From Flavobacterium phragmitis (GTDB lineage Bacteria > Bacteroidota > Bacteroidia > Flavobacteriales > Flavobacteriaceae), in assembly GCF_900112575.1 (NCBI RefSeq), contig NZ_FOMH01000006.1, positions 309,533-373,532 on the forward strand: a DNA stretch of 64,000 nt, written 5' to 3'. A program made the position numbers and the translations under genes. Each line of letters starts with the position of its first letter. Within the stretch, counting starts at the first letter, position 1. Shown here one piece after another: positions 35,593 to 45,422 of the stretch. The notes under the pieces are model-generated. The model ran no database searches and was not told where the DNA came from. It worked only from the letters and a program-made list of their open reading frames with translations.

Positions 35593-36693
35593 TTACAAAG
35601 TTGCTTTCTGTTTGTCTAAAAAGCTGTGTGATTGTAACTCCAATAACTCTTTTGCATTTTTTCTTTGCAAATCGTAAAGTGCCTTATCTTCTGCAATATC
35701 AGCGTATACTCTATCATGCATTTCGGCACTTGTTTTCACTAATAAATCGCGTTGGTATTTGTTTTGTGATAAAGTTGCTTTCATTGCTGTTTCGGCTTCT
35801 TCCTGCTTGAAATCGAATTCTCCTTTTGGAGCTAATAATTTGGCAATAATCGGCGATGTTTCGATTGCTAAAAATAACAACATTATAAAAAATGACGGAA
35901 GCCAAGGCAGTTTGTTCAAGGCATTAATACGCGCCATTAATCCGTCGAAACCTTCAATGATGGGTTGTGTCTGCGAAACTTTTTTGTCTAAGTCGGCTTG
36001 TAATTGTATACCTGCTTTTTCTTTTTCGGCAATTTTGGCTTCGTTGGTCTTTTTCAGCGTTTCGAATTCTTTAAGAGCGGCATCGTGTTTTTCGCGTTTT
36101 TCTTTATAAACTGGGCCTTTTCCTAATTTCTTAGTTCCGCTAGTTCCCTCAGCTTCGGTGATATAAACAGAATACAAATCGTTTACTTCTTTTTCTTTCT
36201 TTACAATGTCAGCTTTTAGAGCAGCAATTTCAGCCTTATTTTTATCTAAATCTGTTTTGAAATAAGTACCAATTTGTTTTTTATTGGCCAATTCCATTTC
36301 ATTTTTCTCTTTCAATAAAACGGTATTGATTTCTTTTTCGAAGATTTTGATTTCCAAAGGCTTTGAAATTACAATAGCAATAATAATGGCCAAAGCAATA
36401 CGCGGAGTCGCCTGCAGGAATTCATCCATAAAACGATCTCTTTTCTTAATAGTAGAAACGATAAAACGGTCTAAATTAAAAATCAGCAAACTCCAAACAA
36501 AACCAAAAATTAAAGCGGGATAAATAGAATCGAAAACGGTAAAAAGCGCATAAGCACTGGCCAAAAAAGCCATAACTGCCGTAAAGAATACAGTGGCGCC
36601 AATTCCAACATATTTGGTTTGTTCGCCTTCCGAACAATCTTTCAAGAGATCTCGGTCGGCTCCTGAACATAGGATAAAAAATTGTTTTAACAT
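35593..36693 (-). CDS. DUF4407 membrane protein
   Basis: A 366-residue protein with two pairs of membrane helices, an N-terminal pair (about 28-75) and a later one (about 270-295), and a long coiled coil in between (about 115-260, rich in K, E and A). This is the DUF4407 arrangement. FFILCSGADRDLLKDC is the N-terminal signature. Function unknown; it is widespread in Bacteroidota. Confidence 0.88.
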   Translation of the reverse strand: MLKQFFILCSGADRDLLKDCSEGEQTKYVGIGATVFFTAVMAFLASAYALFTVFDSIYPALIFGFVWSLLIFNLDRFIVSTIKKRDRFMDEFLQATPRIALAIIIAIVISKPLEIKIFEKEINTVLLKEKNEMELANKKQIGTYFKTDLDKNKAEIAALKADIVKKEKEVNDLYSVYITEAEGTSGTKKLGKGPVYKEKREKHDAALKEFETLKKTNEAKIAEKEKAGIQLQADLDKKVSQTQPIIEGFDGLMARINALNKLPWLPSFFIMLLFLAIETSPIIAKLLAPKGEFDFKQEEAETAMKATLSQNKYQRDLLVKTSAEMHDRVYADIAEDKALYDLQRKNAKELLELQSHSFLDKQKATL

Positions 36694-36959
36694 GATTGAT
36701 GATTTTTGATTGTGATTACTTCGTCAGTTCGCCTTACGGCTCGTGTGATACGGCAAATTTAGCGCCAAATTTTCAATTACAATCAAAATATCATTTTTCT
36801 TTTCACTGGGAATCAATTATTTGATGCTTTTCATGTTATTTAAAGATTAATAAATCTTAACACCAGGAGTACAATCATAACATTATGTTAATTTTTTTTC
36901 AAGGGTTTAGTAATAATAGGGTTCTAGCTTCGCAACCAAAATAAAACCAAACACACACA
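36694..36959. other. Intergenic region between divergent DUF4407 and TonB receptor genes
   Basis: 266 bases, AT-rich. A short repeat remnant (GTCAGTTCGCC...CGTGTGATACGGC, about 36722-36753) lies next to the DUF4407 start. No convincing promoter pair could be fixed for the receptor. Confidence 0.5.
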
Positions 36960-39770
36960 ATGAAAAAATTTCTACTATTAACAACATTCTTTTTACTAGC
37001 CTTTACAGGTTTTGCTCAGAAAGCGATTATATCTGGAAAGATATTAGATGCCGATGACAAGTTGCCTCTACCTGGAGCCATGGTTCAAATTGTAGGCGAG
37101 AAAAAATACACCGTTTCAGATTATAACGGTCGTTTTGAATTATTGAATATTAACGAAGGAACTTATCAAGTTGAAGTTAAATATATAGGGTATACTACTA
37201 TATCTCAAGAAATAAAAGTAGAGCAAGGAAAAAACAATGTAATTGATTTTGCTCTTAAAGCTTCTGAAAATGAACTGAAAGAAGTTATTGTCGGTGACAT
37301 CTTAAAAGGTCAGGCAAAAGCACTGAATCAGCAGAAAAACAATAAAAATATCGGTAACGTAATCTCTTCTGATCAAATGGGACGTTTCCCTGATGCTAAC
37401 GTGGGAGACGCTCTGAAACGTGTTCCTGGTATCACAATGCAGAATGACCAAGGTGAAGCTCGTAACATTATCATTAGAGGTTTGGCTCCGTCTTTAAACT
37501 CTGTTACTTTAAATGGTGACCGTATTCCATCTGCTGAAGGAGACAACAGAAACGTACAAATGGACTTGATTCCGTCTGATATGATTTCTACAATCGAAGT
37601 AAACAAAACCCTAACTCCTGATATGGATGCCGACGCGATTGGAGGTTCTGTAAATTTAATTACAAGAGCAACTCCAAACGGAGAAAGAATTTCTGCAACT
37701 CTTGCAGGAGGATATTTGCCAATTCGTGACCACGCTTCTTATACTGCAGGTTTCGTTTACGGTAATCGTTTTATCGACAACAAATTAGGAGTTGTAGTAA
37801 GCGGTTCTTACAACAATGTTGATTATGGTTCTGATAACATCGAAAACGAATGGGTAAAAGATGATTTCGGAAACGAATATTTACAAGCTTCAGAAATTAG
37901 AAAATATGATGTACAACGTATTCGTCGTAGTGGATCTATTGCTTTAGATTATAAATTCAACGAAAACAATACCATTTTTGCTAATGCAATCTACAACTGG
38001 AGAGATGATAGAGAAAATCGTTTCAGAACGACTATTGATGATATTGAACCCATTTACAATGGTGAAGAAATCACTGGTTTCGAAGGACGCGTAAAACGTC
38101 AGACAAAAGGTGGTTTGGATAGCAACCGTAACAAAAACAGAAGATTAGAAGATCAAAGAGTACAAAATTACTCTCTTCGTGGAGAGCACTTAATCAATTC
38201 TACTTTAGATTTAGACTGGTCTGCTAATTATGCAAAAGCTAGAGAATATCGTCCAGGTGAGCGTTATATCGAATACCGTCAGAAAGGTCTTGATGTATTT
38301 GAAAACTTAACAGATCCAAGATTTCCATTAGTTACTACAGCTGGAGAATCTATAGACGAATTTGCATTTGATTCGGTTACTGAAAATACAGATGAAACAA
38401 GCGAAAGTGAATTTGGTGCTAAAGTAAACATCCGTTTTCCATTCTCTGTAATTTCAGGAGAAAAAGGAAGATTGAGAACTGGTCTTAGACTTCGTTTAAA
38501 AGAGAAAGAAAGAAACAATATGTTTTATTCTTATACTCCATTAAATGATGATATGGAATTATTATCACAAGTTCCAACAAGTTATTATGATGGAAAAGAT
38601 TTTAATCCAGGAAGTAAATATGTACCGGGAACTTTTGCTTCTGCAAACTATTTAGGAAGTTTAGATTTAAACAATGCTACTTTATTTGAAAAAGAAACTG
38701 ATCCAGCTGAATATTTAGCGGTAAACTATAACGCTAAAGAAAGAATTACTGCTGCTTATGTAAGATGGGATCAAGATTTTAATGATAAACTTTCTATGGT
38801 AATGGGGGTTCGTGTTGAAAATACTCATATCGATTATACAGGAAACCGTGTATTAGATGAAGAAGAATTAGAAAGCAAAATCAACAATACAAACTCATAC
38901 ACAAATGTATTGCCAAGTATTTCATTCCAATACAACGCAACAAAAGATTTAGTTTTAAGAGCTGCTGCTACAACGGCTTTAGCAAGACCAAACTACTATG
39001 CATTGGCTCCTTATGTAAACAACATTGCTGCTGATAAAGAAATTACAGCTGGTAATCCTGATCTTGATGCAACGTATTCATATAACTATGATTTCATGGC
39101 TGAGAACTATTTCAAATCTGTTGGTTTGATTTCTGGAGGTGTTTTCTACAAAAGATTAAATGATTTCATTTACAACTACAGCGACAATCAATATACTGAT
39201 GCGAAATTTGCTGCAGATTTCCCTAATCAGTCAAACCCAATTCCAGCGGGAGAAAACTGGTCATTTTTACAATCAAGAAACGGAGACAAAGTGGATGTTT
39301 ACGGATTTGAAGTTGCTTTCCAGCGTCAGTTAGATTTCCTTCCTGGTAAATTCTTAAAAGGATTCGGTATCTATTTGAACTATACTTATACACAGTCTAA
39401 AGCAAGAGGAATTGCTGACGAAGATGGAAATGAAAGAAACGACATTAGTCTTCCAGGAACGACGCCACACATGTTTAACGGATCTTTATCTTGGGAAAAC
39501 AAACGTTTCTCTGCAAGAATCTCAACAAACTTTACATCTGATTATTTAGATGAATTAGGTTCTGAGTCTTACAAAGACAGTTACTATGATAAGCAGTTTT
39601 TCTTAGATGCTAATGCTTCTTATAAAATCACTCCAAAACTTCGCTTTTTTGCTGAAGCTAATAACTTAACAAACCAACCGTTACGTTACTACCAAGGAGT
39701 TGCTGCACATACAAAACAAGCTGAATACTACCAGCCTCGTTACAATTTCGGATTGAAACTAGACTTGTAA
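36960..39770 (+). CDS. TonB-dependent outer-membrane receptor, probable phytate-related
   Basis: A 936-residue receptor: signal peptide about 1-19 (ending GFAQ), CarboxypepD_reg-like domain (about 23-112), plug (about 125-235, with DALKRVPGIT, IIIRGL and DADAIGGSVNL) and a long beta barrel to the C-terminus, ending in an aromatic/aliphatic strand (YNFGLKLDL). There is no SusD partner; instead the next gene is a beta-propeller phytase in the same direction, a pairing seen in other aquatic bacteria. The substrate is likely inositol phosphates or products, or a metal complex; this is inferred from the neighbour. Confidence 0.92.
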   Translation: MKKFLLLTTFFLLAFTGFAQKAIISGKILDADDKLPLPGAMVQIVGEKKYTVSDYNGRFELLNINEGTYQVEVKYIGYTTISQEIKVEQGKNNVIDFALKASENELKEVIVGDILKGQAKALNQQKNNKNIGNVISSDQMGRFPDANVGDALKRVPGITMQNDQGEARNIIIRGLAPSLNSVTLNGDRIPSAEGDNRNVQMDLIPSDMISTIEVNKTLTPDMDADAIGGSVNLITRATPNGERISATLAGGYLPIRDHASYTAGFVYGNRFIDNKLGVVVSGSYNNVDYGSDNIENEWVKDDFGNEYLQASEIRKYDVQRIRRSGSIALDYKFNENNTIFANAIYNWRDDRENRFRTTIDDIEPIYNGEEITGFEGRVKRQTKGGLDSNRNKNRRLEDQRVQNYSLRGEHLINSTLDLDWSANYAKAREYRPGERYIEYRQKGLDVFENLTDPRFPLVTTAGESIDEFAFDSVTENTDETSESEFGAKVNIRFPFSVISGEKGRLRTGLRLRLKEKERNNMFYSYTPLNDDMELLSQVPTSYYDGKDFNPGSKYVPGTFASANYLGSLDLNNATLFEKETDPAEYLAVNYNAKERITAAYVRWDQDFNDKLSMVMGVRVENTHIDYTGNRVLDEEELESKINNTNSYTNVLPSISFQYNATKDLVLRAAATTALARPNYYALAPYVNNIAADKEITAGNPDLDATYSYNYDFMAENYFKSVGLISGGVFYKRLNDFIYNYSDNQYTDAKFAADFPNQSNPIPAGENWSFLQSRNGDKVDVYGFEVAFQRQLDFLPGKFLKGFGIYLNYTYTQSKARGIADEDGNERNDISLPGTTPHMFNGSLSWENKRFSARISTNFTSDYLDELGSESYKDSYYDKQFFLDANASYKITPKLRFFAEANNLTNQPLRYYQGVAAHTKQAEYYQPRYNFGLKLDL

Positions 39771-39795
39771 TCTGCTATTTTTAAAAATTCTTAAA

Positions 39796-39822
39796 TTAGA
39801 CAGAGTTTAGCGCTCTGTCTAA
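39796..39822 (+). other. Hairpin between the TonB receptor and phytase genes
   Basis: Perfect 10-base stem TTAGACAGAG/CTCTGTCTAA with a 7-base loop, no T run after it. Likely an mRNA processing or partial termination site that lets the two genes differ in expression. Confidence 0.55.
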
Positions 39823-39846
39823 TTGCATTAAAATATATAATACAAA

Positions 39847-40905
39847 ATGAAAAATAAATCGATACTTGCTTTTTTACTTTTAAGCATTTCATTCACAGCT
39901 TGTAAAGACGATAAATTAGCGCCAATTCAGCCCAATGCTGTAAAACCTACTGTAGTTACTGAAGCTTTACCTCACGATACAGATGATCCTTCAATCTGGA
40001 TTCACCCAACAGATCCTTCAAAAAGTATAATTGTTGGAACAGATAAAGACACGGACGGCGGTTTATATGCTTTTGATTTAAATGGAAAAATTCTGAAAAA
40101 ATCAATTCCGCTAAAACGTCCAAACAATGTGGATATCGCTTATGGATTGATCATTGACGGAAAAAAAGTAGACGTTGCAGTTACGACAGAACGTGAAAGC
40201 AACAAAATCAGAATTTTCAGTTTACCAGATTTAGAACCAATTGATAACGGCGGAATTGAAGTTTTTGAAGGAGAAGCACAGCGCGATCCAATGGGAATTT
40301 CTTTGTACACTCGTCCAAGCGACGGAAAGATTTTTGCTATCGTTGGAAGAAAAACTGGTCCTTCTGGAAGTTATTTATGGCAGTATGAACTTTCTGGAAA
40401 CGGAAAATTTGCTGCAACAAAAGTAGTTCGTAAATTCGGAACTTACAGTGGAAAAAAAGAAATTGAAGCGATTGCCGTGGATAATGAATTAGGTTTTGTT
40501 TACTACTGCGACGAACAAGTTGGAATTAGAAAATACAAAGCAGATCCAGCTTTGAATGATAATAAAGAGTTGGCTTTCTTTGGTCAAAAAGATTTCAAAG
40601 CAGATCACGAAGGAATTGCGATTTACAAAAAAACAGATTCTACAGGATATATTTTAGTGTCTAACCAGCAGGCAAACTCATTTATGGTTTACCCGAGAGA
40701 AGGTGCAAACGGAAATCCAAACAATCATCCGTTATTAGCTGAAGTTCCAACTTCTACAATCGAATGTGATGGTGCTGATGTTACAAGTATAAACTTAGGG
40801 CCAAAATTCAAAAATGGACTTTTCGTAGCCATGAGCAACGGAATGACTTTCCACTATTACACTTGGGATTTGATCCAAAAACGTATTGACGAAGGTAAGA
40901 AATAA
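39847..40905 (+). CDS. 3-phytase, beta-propeller type, lipoprotein
   Basis: A 352-residue exported lipoprotein (cysteine C19 in SFTAC). The mature part matches beta-propeller phytases: HDTDDPSIWIHPTDPSKS, GTDKDTDGGLYAFDLNG, RPNNVDIAYG and DDHEGIAIYKK-like segments (here KADHEGIAIY), which carry calcium and phosphate-binding acids. It hydrolyses phytate (inositol hexakisphosphate) and is placed to feed the adjacent TonB receptor or to use what it brings in. Length is normal for the family. Confidence 0.92.
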   Translation: MKNKSILAFLLLSISFTACKDDKLAPIQPNAVKPTVVTEALPHDTDDPSIWIHPTDPSKSIIVGTDKDTDGGLYAFDLNGKILKKSIPLKRPNNVDIAYGLIIDGKKVDVAVTTERESNKIRIFSLPDLEPIDNGGIEVFEGEAQRDPMGISLYTRPSDGKIFAIVGRKTGPSGSYLWQYELSGNGKFAATKVVRKFGTYSGKKEIEAIAVDNELGFVYYCDEQVGIRKYKADPALNDNKELAFFGQKDFKADHEGIAIYKKTDSTGYILVSNQQANSFMVYPREGANGNPNNHPLLAEVPTSTIECDGADVTSINLGPKFKNGLFVAMSNGMTFHYYTWDLIQKRIDEGKK

Positions 40906-40984
40906 GTTTGCAGTATTCAGTCGCAGTAGCAGTAGAAGTGTTCAGTGTTAAAATTACTGAGACTGCTAACTGAGACTGTAAACT

Positions 40985-41018
40985 AAAAAAAGCTGTTCTT
41001 TAATAGAACAGCTTTTTT
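40985..41018. terminator. Bidirectional terminator between phytase and pckA
   Basis: AAAAAAAGCTGTTCT (40985-40999) pairs with AGAACAGCTTTTTT (41005-41018); A and T runs on both sides serve the two convergent genes. Confidence 0.8.
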
Positions 41019-41040
41019 ACTTTGAATCAATTAATTCCTT

Positions 41041-42648
41041 TTATTCTGTAATCGGTGCACCTGCTAAGATTTCAGCATTTGCAAACTCTTCAAATTTGGC
41101 GAAGTTAGCTTTGAATTTCTGAGCTAATTCAATTGCTTTTTTATCATAAAGATCTTTGTCTTCCCAAGTATTTCTAGGGTTTAGAATTTCTTCTGGAACA
41201 TTCGGGCAAGATTGTGGTTTTGCCAATCCAAATACTTTGTGATCTACATACGCTACATTGTCCAATTCTCCTTTTAGAGCAGCAGTAATCATGGCACGAG
41301 TATATTTTAGTTTCATACGGCTTCCAATTCCGTAAGGACCACCTGTCCATCCTGTATTGATTAACCAAACTTTTACACCGGCATCTTTCATTTTTTTGCT
41401 TAACATTTCAGCGTAACGAGTTGGATGTAAAGGCATAAATGGTGCTCCAAAACAAGCAGAGAAATTAGGCTGAGGCTCAGTTACACCAGCTTCTGTTCCA
41501 GCCACTTTTGCCGTATATCCAGAAATAAAGTGGTAAGCCGCCTGACCTGGAGTTAATTTTGAGATTGGAGGCAGAATTCCGAAAGAATCAGCCGTTAAGA
41601 AAAATATATTTTTAGGATTATGTCCCACCAAACCTGGCTGTACATTGTCAATATGAGTTATTGGGTAACTTACACGTGTATTTTGTGTTATAGAAACATC
41701 GTCGTAATCTACTTCGTTTGTTCCTGCTTTGAAAACCACATTTTCTAAAAGAGCCCCTTTTTTGATTGCTCTAAAAATGTCCGGTTCATTTTCTTCTGTT
41801 AAGTTGATTACTTTCGCATAACAACCACCTTCGAAGTTAAAAACAGTATTTTCGTTTGTCCAGCCGTGTTCGTCGTCTCCAATTAATTTACGTTCTGGAT
41901 CAGCAGATAAAGTCGTTTTTCCAGTTCCAGATAACCCGAAGAAAATGGCTGTATCTCCATCTTCACCAACATTCGCGCTGCAGTGCATTGGAAGTGTATT
42001 TTTGAAAACCGGAAGGATAAAGTTTAATGCAGAGAAAATTCCTTTTTTCATTTCTCCTGTATATCCTGTTCCGCCTATTAAAGCGATTTTTTTAGTAAAA
42101 TCTAAAATCGCAAAATTAGATTGGCGTGTTCCATCAACAGCAGGATCCGCCATAAAACTTGGAGCACATACTACTGTCCACTCTGGAGTAAAATTAGCCA
42201 GTTCCGATTCTTCTGGACGTAAGAACATATTGTAACAGAACAAATTCGACCAAGCTGTTTCAGTAACAACACGAACATTCAGTCTGTAATTTGCATCAGA
42301 GCATACATAAGAATCACGAACAAAAACCTCTTCTTTGTTGGATAAAAATGCTGTTACTTTATTGTATAGCTTTTCAAAAGCTAGAGGATCAAACGGGATA
42401 TTTACATTTCCCCACCAAACCTGATCTTTTGTAATATCGTCTTTTACGATAAAACGATCTTGCGGAGAACGTCCTGTAAATTCGCCTGTATTAATTGCTA
42501 ACGCTCCGGTAGAATTTTCGACACCTTGCCCTGACTGCAAAGTAATCGCATGTAATTCATCTGCAGATAGTTGGTAACGAACTTTTGCATTTTCAATTCC
42601 TAAGTCTTTTAACGAAATCGATTGCGCGAAAACTGTATTAGTGTCCAT
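41041..42648 (-). CDS. pckA: Phosphoenolpyruvate carboxykinase (ATP)
   Basis: A 535-residue cytoplasmic enzyme of gluconeogenesis: oxaloacetate plus ATP to phosphoenolpyruvate, CO2 and ADP. The PEPCK-specific segment GGTGYTGEMKKG (192-203), the P-loop GLSGTGKTT (238-246) and the kinase-2 motif LIGDDEH (255-261) are intact, and the R-containing FTGRSPQDRF (57-66) is the substrate-binding start. Length fits the ATP-dependent class. A -7 box lies 35-43 bases upstream. Confidence 0.97.
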   Translation of the reverse strand: MDTNTVFAQSISLKDLGIENAKVRYQLSADELHAITLQSGQGVENSTGALAINTGEFTGRSPQDRFIVKDDITKDQVWWGNVNIPFDPLAFEKLYNKVTAFLSNKEEVFVRDSYVCSDANYRLNVRVVTETAWSNLFCYNMFLRPEESELANFTPEWTVVCAPSFMADPAVDGTRQSNFAILDFTKKIALIGGTGYTGEMKKGIFSALNFILPVFKNTLPMHCSANVGEDGDTAIFFGLSGTGKTTLSADPERKLIGDDEHGWTNENTVFNFEGGCYAKVINLTEENEPDIFRAIKKGALLENVVFKAGTNEVDYDDVSITQNTRVSYPITHIDNVQPGLVGHNPKNIFFLTADSFGILPPISKLTPGQAAYHFISGYTAKVAGTEAGVTEPQPNFSACFGAPFMPLHPTRYAEMLSKKMKDAGVKVWLINTGWTGGPYGIGSRMKLKYTRAMITAALKGELDNVAYVDHKVFGLAKPQSCPNVPEEILNPRNTWEDKDLYDKKAIELAQKFKANFAKFEEFANAEILAGAPITE

Positions 42649-42683
42649 AAATTTTAAGTTATGTTGTGGTTTTTTATTTAAAG

Positions 42684-42691
42684 CAAAATTA
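42684..42691 (-). promoter_or_regulatory. -7 promoter box of pckA
   Basis: On the minus strand TAATTTTG matches TAnnTTTG, 35 bases before the start codon. The -33 box is not clear. Confidence 0.45.
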
Positions 42692-42949
42692 CAGATTAAT
42701 TCTTATCACTCTTAAAATAATTAAATTTCACTTTGATTTATATCAAAAAAGAGAAATTTCACTTTAAAAATTACAAAAAGAAAAAAATAACCGCTTTTAA
42801 TTTACTTATTTACAACCTTCTAACGGAATTTGTTATATTATTTTCGTTTTACAACAGAAAATAGAAAAAATTCACATAATGAAGATTATATGTTATTTAT
42901 GAGACAAAATTAAAGATTAATTCTTAGACAGAATTTTTTTTTCGAGATT
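42692..42949. other. Gene-free AT-rich gap
   Basis: Very AT-rich DNA upstream of pckA and downstream of the DUF423 gene. I see no gene, tRNA or strong hairpin. Confidence 0.5.
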
Positions 42950-43336
42950 TTATGATTTTCGCTTCAAAATTGCAAAGAATAATAGCGCCCAAGCAATAAT
43001 TAATAGAAAACCACCCACAGGAGTTGCGAAAACGATAATTTTAGAATAGAACAAAGTATAATCTTTTGTTGCTACCAAATAAATTGAACCACTAAATAAA
43101 ACAACTCCGGCAACTACTAAATTATAGATTGATTTAAGTGTTTTTTCGGCAAGCTCTTTTTGGGTAGCTAGAAAGAGAAGAAAAAGAGCATGATACATTT
43201 GGTAACGAACCCCAACTTCAAAAGTATTTAACTGATCAACTGAAAGATATTTTTTTAATAAATGGGCTCCAAAAGCGCCCAAAATAATAGCTAACATCCC
43301 TATAAAAGCTCCAGTAAGAACAAGTTTTCTTTTCAT
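42950..43336 (-). CDS. DUF423 family membrane protein
   Basis: A 128-residue protein with four membrane segments. GAFGAHLLKKYLS and YQMYHALFLLFLA are the DUF423 signatures. Function not established. It is transcribed divergently from the saccharopine-dehydrogenase-like gene. Confidence 0.88.
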   Translation of the reverse strand: MKRKLVLTGAFIGMLAIILGAFGAHLLKKYLSVDQLNTFEVGVRYQMYHALFLLFLATQKELAEKTLKSIYNLVVAGVVLFSGSIYLVATKDYTLFYSKIIVFATPVGGFLLIIAWALLFFAILKRKS

Positions 43337-43476
43337 GATTTATATCTTTTGAAATTTGACACAAAAATACTTCAAACAAACTGAATAACCGCTTTTCAAA
43401 AGATATTATTTAGAACAAAATCAGATTATTTATTTTCTAGAATTCTAAAAATAAAATGAATTTTATTTGATTTCAA

Positions 43477-43507
43477 TTGTTATATTTATAACATTTAAAT
43501 ATATTTG
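43477..43507 (+). promoter_or_regulatory. Promoter of the saccharopine-dehydrogenase-like gene
   Basis: TTG at 43477-43479 and TATATTTG at 43500-43507, separated by 20 bases; the start codon follows 17 bases later. Confidence 0.5.
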
Positions 43508-43524
43508 TGTTAAATATTTAAGAC

Positions 43525-44889
43525 ATGAGAAACGTTTTAATAATTGGAGCAGGAAGATCTGCATCGTCATTGATTCGATATTTATTATCAAAATCTGATG
43601 AAGAAAAACTGCATTTAACTGTAGCCGATCTTTCATTGGATTTAGCGAAAGCGAAAACGCACAATCATCCTAATGCCACTCCTCTCGCCTTAGATATTTT
43701 TAATGCTGAAGAAAGAAAAACGGCAATTCAAAATGCTTCGATAGTCATTTCGATGCTTCCGGCACATTTGCATATCGAAATTGCGAAAGATTGTTTGGAA
43801 TACAAAAAGCATTTGGTTACGGCATCTTATATCAGCGATGCCATGCAGGCTTTAAACGATGAAGCCATAAAAAACAATCTGATTTTCATGAACGAAATTG
43901 GTCTTGATCCTGGAATCGATCACATGAGCGCCATGAAAGTAATTGATGAAATTCGGGCAAAGGGTGGCAAAATGCTTTTGTTTGAATCTTTCTGTGGCGG
44001 ACTTGTAGCTCCGGAATCGGATAATAATTTATGGAATTACAAATTTACCTGGGCACCTAGAAATGTAGTTCTGGCCGGACAAGGCGGAGCAGCAAAATTT
44101 ATTCAGGAAGGAACTTATAAATACATTCCGTACAGCGCTTTGTTTAGAAGAACTGAATTTCTGGAAGTAGAAGGTTACGGAAAATTTGAAGCGTATTCTA
44201 ACCGTGATTCTCTTAAATACAGATCGATTTACGGTTTAGATGATATTCTGACTTTATACAGAGGAACAATTCGAAGAGTTGGTTTTTCAAGAGCTTGGAA
44301 TATGTTCGTACAGCTCGGAATGACAGATGATAGTTATGTAATTGAAGGTTCTGAGAATATGAGTTATCGTCAGTTTATCAATTCTTTTCTGCCGTATCAT
44401 CCGACAGATTCAGTAGAAATCAAAACGAGATTGATCTTAAAAATTGATCAGGACGATATCATGTGGGACAAACTTTTGGAACTGGATTTATTTAACCCAA
44501 ACAAAAAAGTAAATCTTCCAAATGCCACTCCAGCTCAAATTTTACAAAAGATCCTAACTGACAGCTGGGCTTTGGAACCAGACGATAAAGATATGATTGT
44601 CATGTATCATAAATTCGGATACGAACTAAATGGCGAAAAGAAACAGATTGATTCTAAAATGGTTTGCATTGGCGAAGATCAAACCTATACCGCGATGGCC
44701 AAAACGGTGGGACTTCCGGTTGCAATTGCGACACTGTTAATCTTAAACGGAAAAATCACAACACCAGGCGTTCAGCTTCCAATAAAAAAAGAAGTTTACG
44801 AGCCTATTTTAAAAGAATTGGAAGAGTACGGAGTCATTTTCAACGAACAAAAAGTACCTTACTTTGGATACAATCCAGATTTATTTTAG
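43525..44889 (+). CDS. Saccharopine dehydrogenase/reductase-like enzyme
   Basis: A 454-residue soluble protein with an N-terminal Rossmann fold (VLIIGAGRSASSL, 4-16) and the saccharopine reductase C-terminal domain (NEIGLDPGIDHMSAMKVID, about 127-145, and YNPDLF at the end). Such enzymes in Flavobacteria are thought to act in lysine degradation or carboxynorspermidine-like reactions; substrate cannot be fixed here. A terminator follows. Confidence 0.87.
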   Translation: MRNVLIIGAGRSASSLIRYLLSKSDEEKLHLTVADLSLDLAKAKTHNHPNATPLALDIFNAEERKTAIQNASIVISMLPAHLHIEIAKDCLEYKKHLVTASYISDAMQALNDEAIKNNLIFMNEIGLDPGIDHMSAMKVIDEIRAKGGKMLLFESFCGGLVAPESDNNLWNYKFTWAPRNVVLAGQGGAAKFIQEGTYKYIPYSALFRRTEFLEVEGYGKFEAYSNRDSLKYRSIYGLDDILTLYRGTIRRVGFSRAWNMFVQLGMTDDSYVIEGSENMSYRQFINSFLPYHPTDSVEIKTRLILKIDQDDIMWDKLLELDLFNPNKKVNLPNATPAQILQKILTDSWALEPDDKDMIVMYHKFGYELNGEKKQIDSKMVCIGEDQTYTAMAKTVGLPVAIATLLILNGKITTPGVQLPIKKEVYEPILKELEEYGVIFNEQKVPYFGYNPDLF

Positions 44890-44939
44890 TCTGGATGCTG
44901 CATTTTTTTTAGAATTTTATTTAATTAGTTTTTAATTTT

Positions 44940-44978
44940 ATCCGCTTCTTTGATGCAAAAGGAGCGGATTTTTTTTTC
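44940..44978 (+). terminator. Rho-independent terminator
   Basis: ATCCGCTTCTTT (44940-44951) pairs with AAAGGAGCGGAT (44958-44969) with one wobble, followed by T run. Confidence 0.8.
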
Positions 44979-44998
44979 AGAGACAATTTAAATGATTT

Positions 44999-45422
44999 TT
45001 AATTTCCAAAAATGGTTGGTGGGAAATCCATTTTCTGATAGCTTGCTTTTGTTACTTTATACTTTTTTGGTGTTTCTTCAGCTTGAATTGTTATAGGCAA
45101 ACTGTACAGAACCCGAACCGGCTGCCCCATTTGAGAACCTGGAATCCATGTTGGAGAAAGTTTTAAAGTTCTAATCGCTTCTTCACCTATTCCATAACCC
45201 AAATCTTTTACAACTTTAAATTCAGATAATTTGACTTGATAAATTAGTTGAAACTTCTTTGACCATTTCAAATGAAACAAAAGGAACCGCGAACGAAACT
45301 ACAATTGAAAAAAGCAAAAAGAATCTATTAAATTGATGCATTTTTTCCCTTTCCAATATCCAATGATAAAAAATCAGGAAAACGCTTAATGCAATCGTCG
45401 ATTTTATAAAAAAGTCTATCAT
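44999..45422 (-). pseudogene. Remnant of a BlaR1-type (M56) membrane protein with TonB C-terminal domain
   Basis: Two pieces in different frames. The first (45422-45222) encodes the first two membrane helices typical of M56/BlaR1 proteins (MIDFFIKSTIALSVFLIFYH, residues 1-66). The second (about 45265-44999) encodes a TonB_C domain (KLSEFKVVKDLGYGIGEEAI, then WIPGSQMGQPVRVLYSLPI). An intact relative would have several hundred residues between them, including the metallopeptidase HExxH, which is missing. So there is an internal deletion with a frame change around 45225-45245. The BlaI-type gene upstream is intact and overlaps by 4 bases. Confidence 0.8.

Noticed and set aside
35502..35810. 102-residue plus-strand frame
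   Set aside because: It overlaps the terminator and the 3' part of the DUF4407 gene in antisense.
42692..42949. Possible small RNA upstream of pckA
   Set aside because: Only AT-rich sequence without stable hairpin or promoter pair; not supported.
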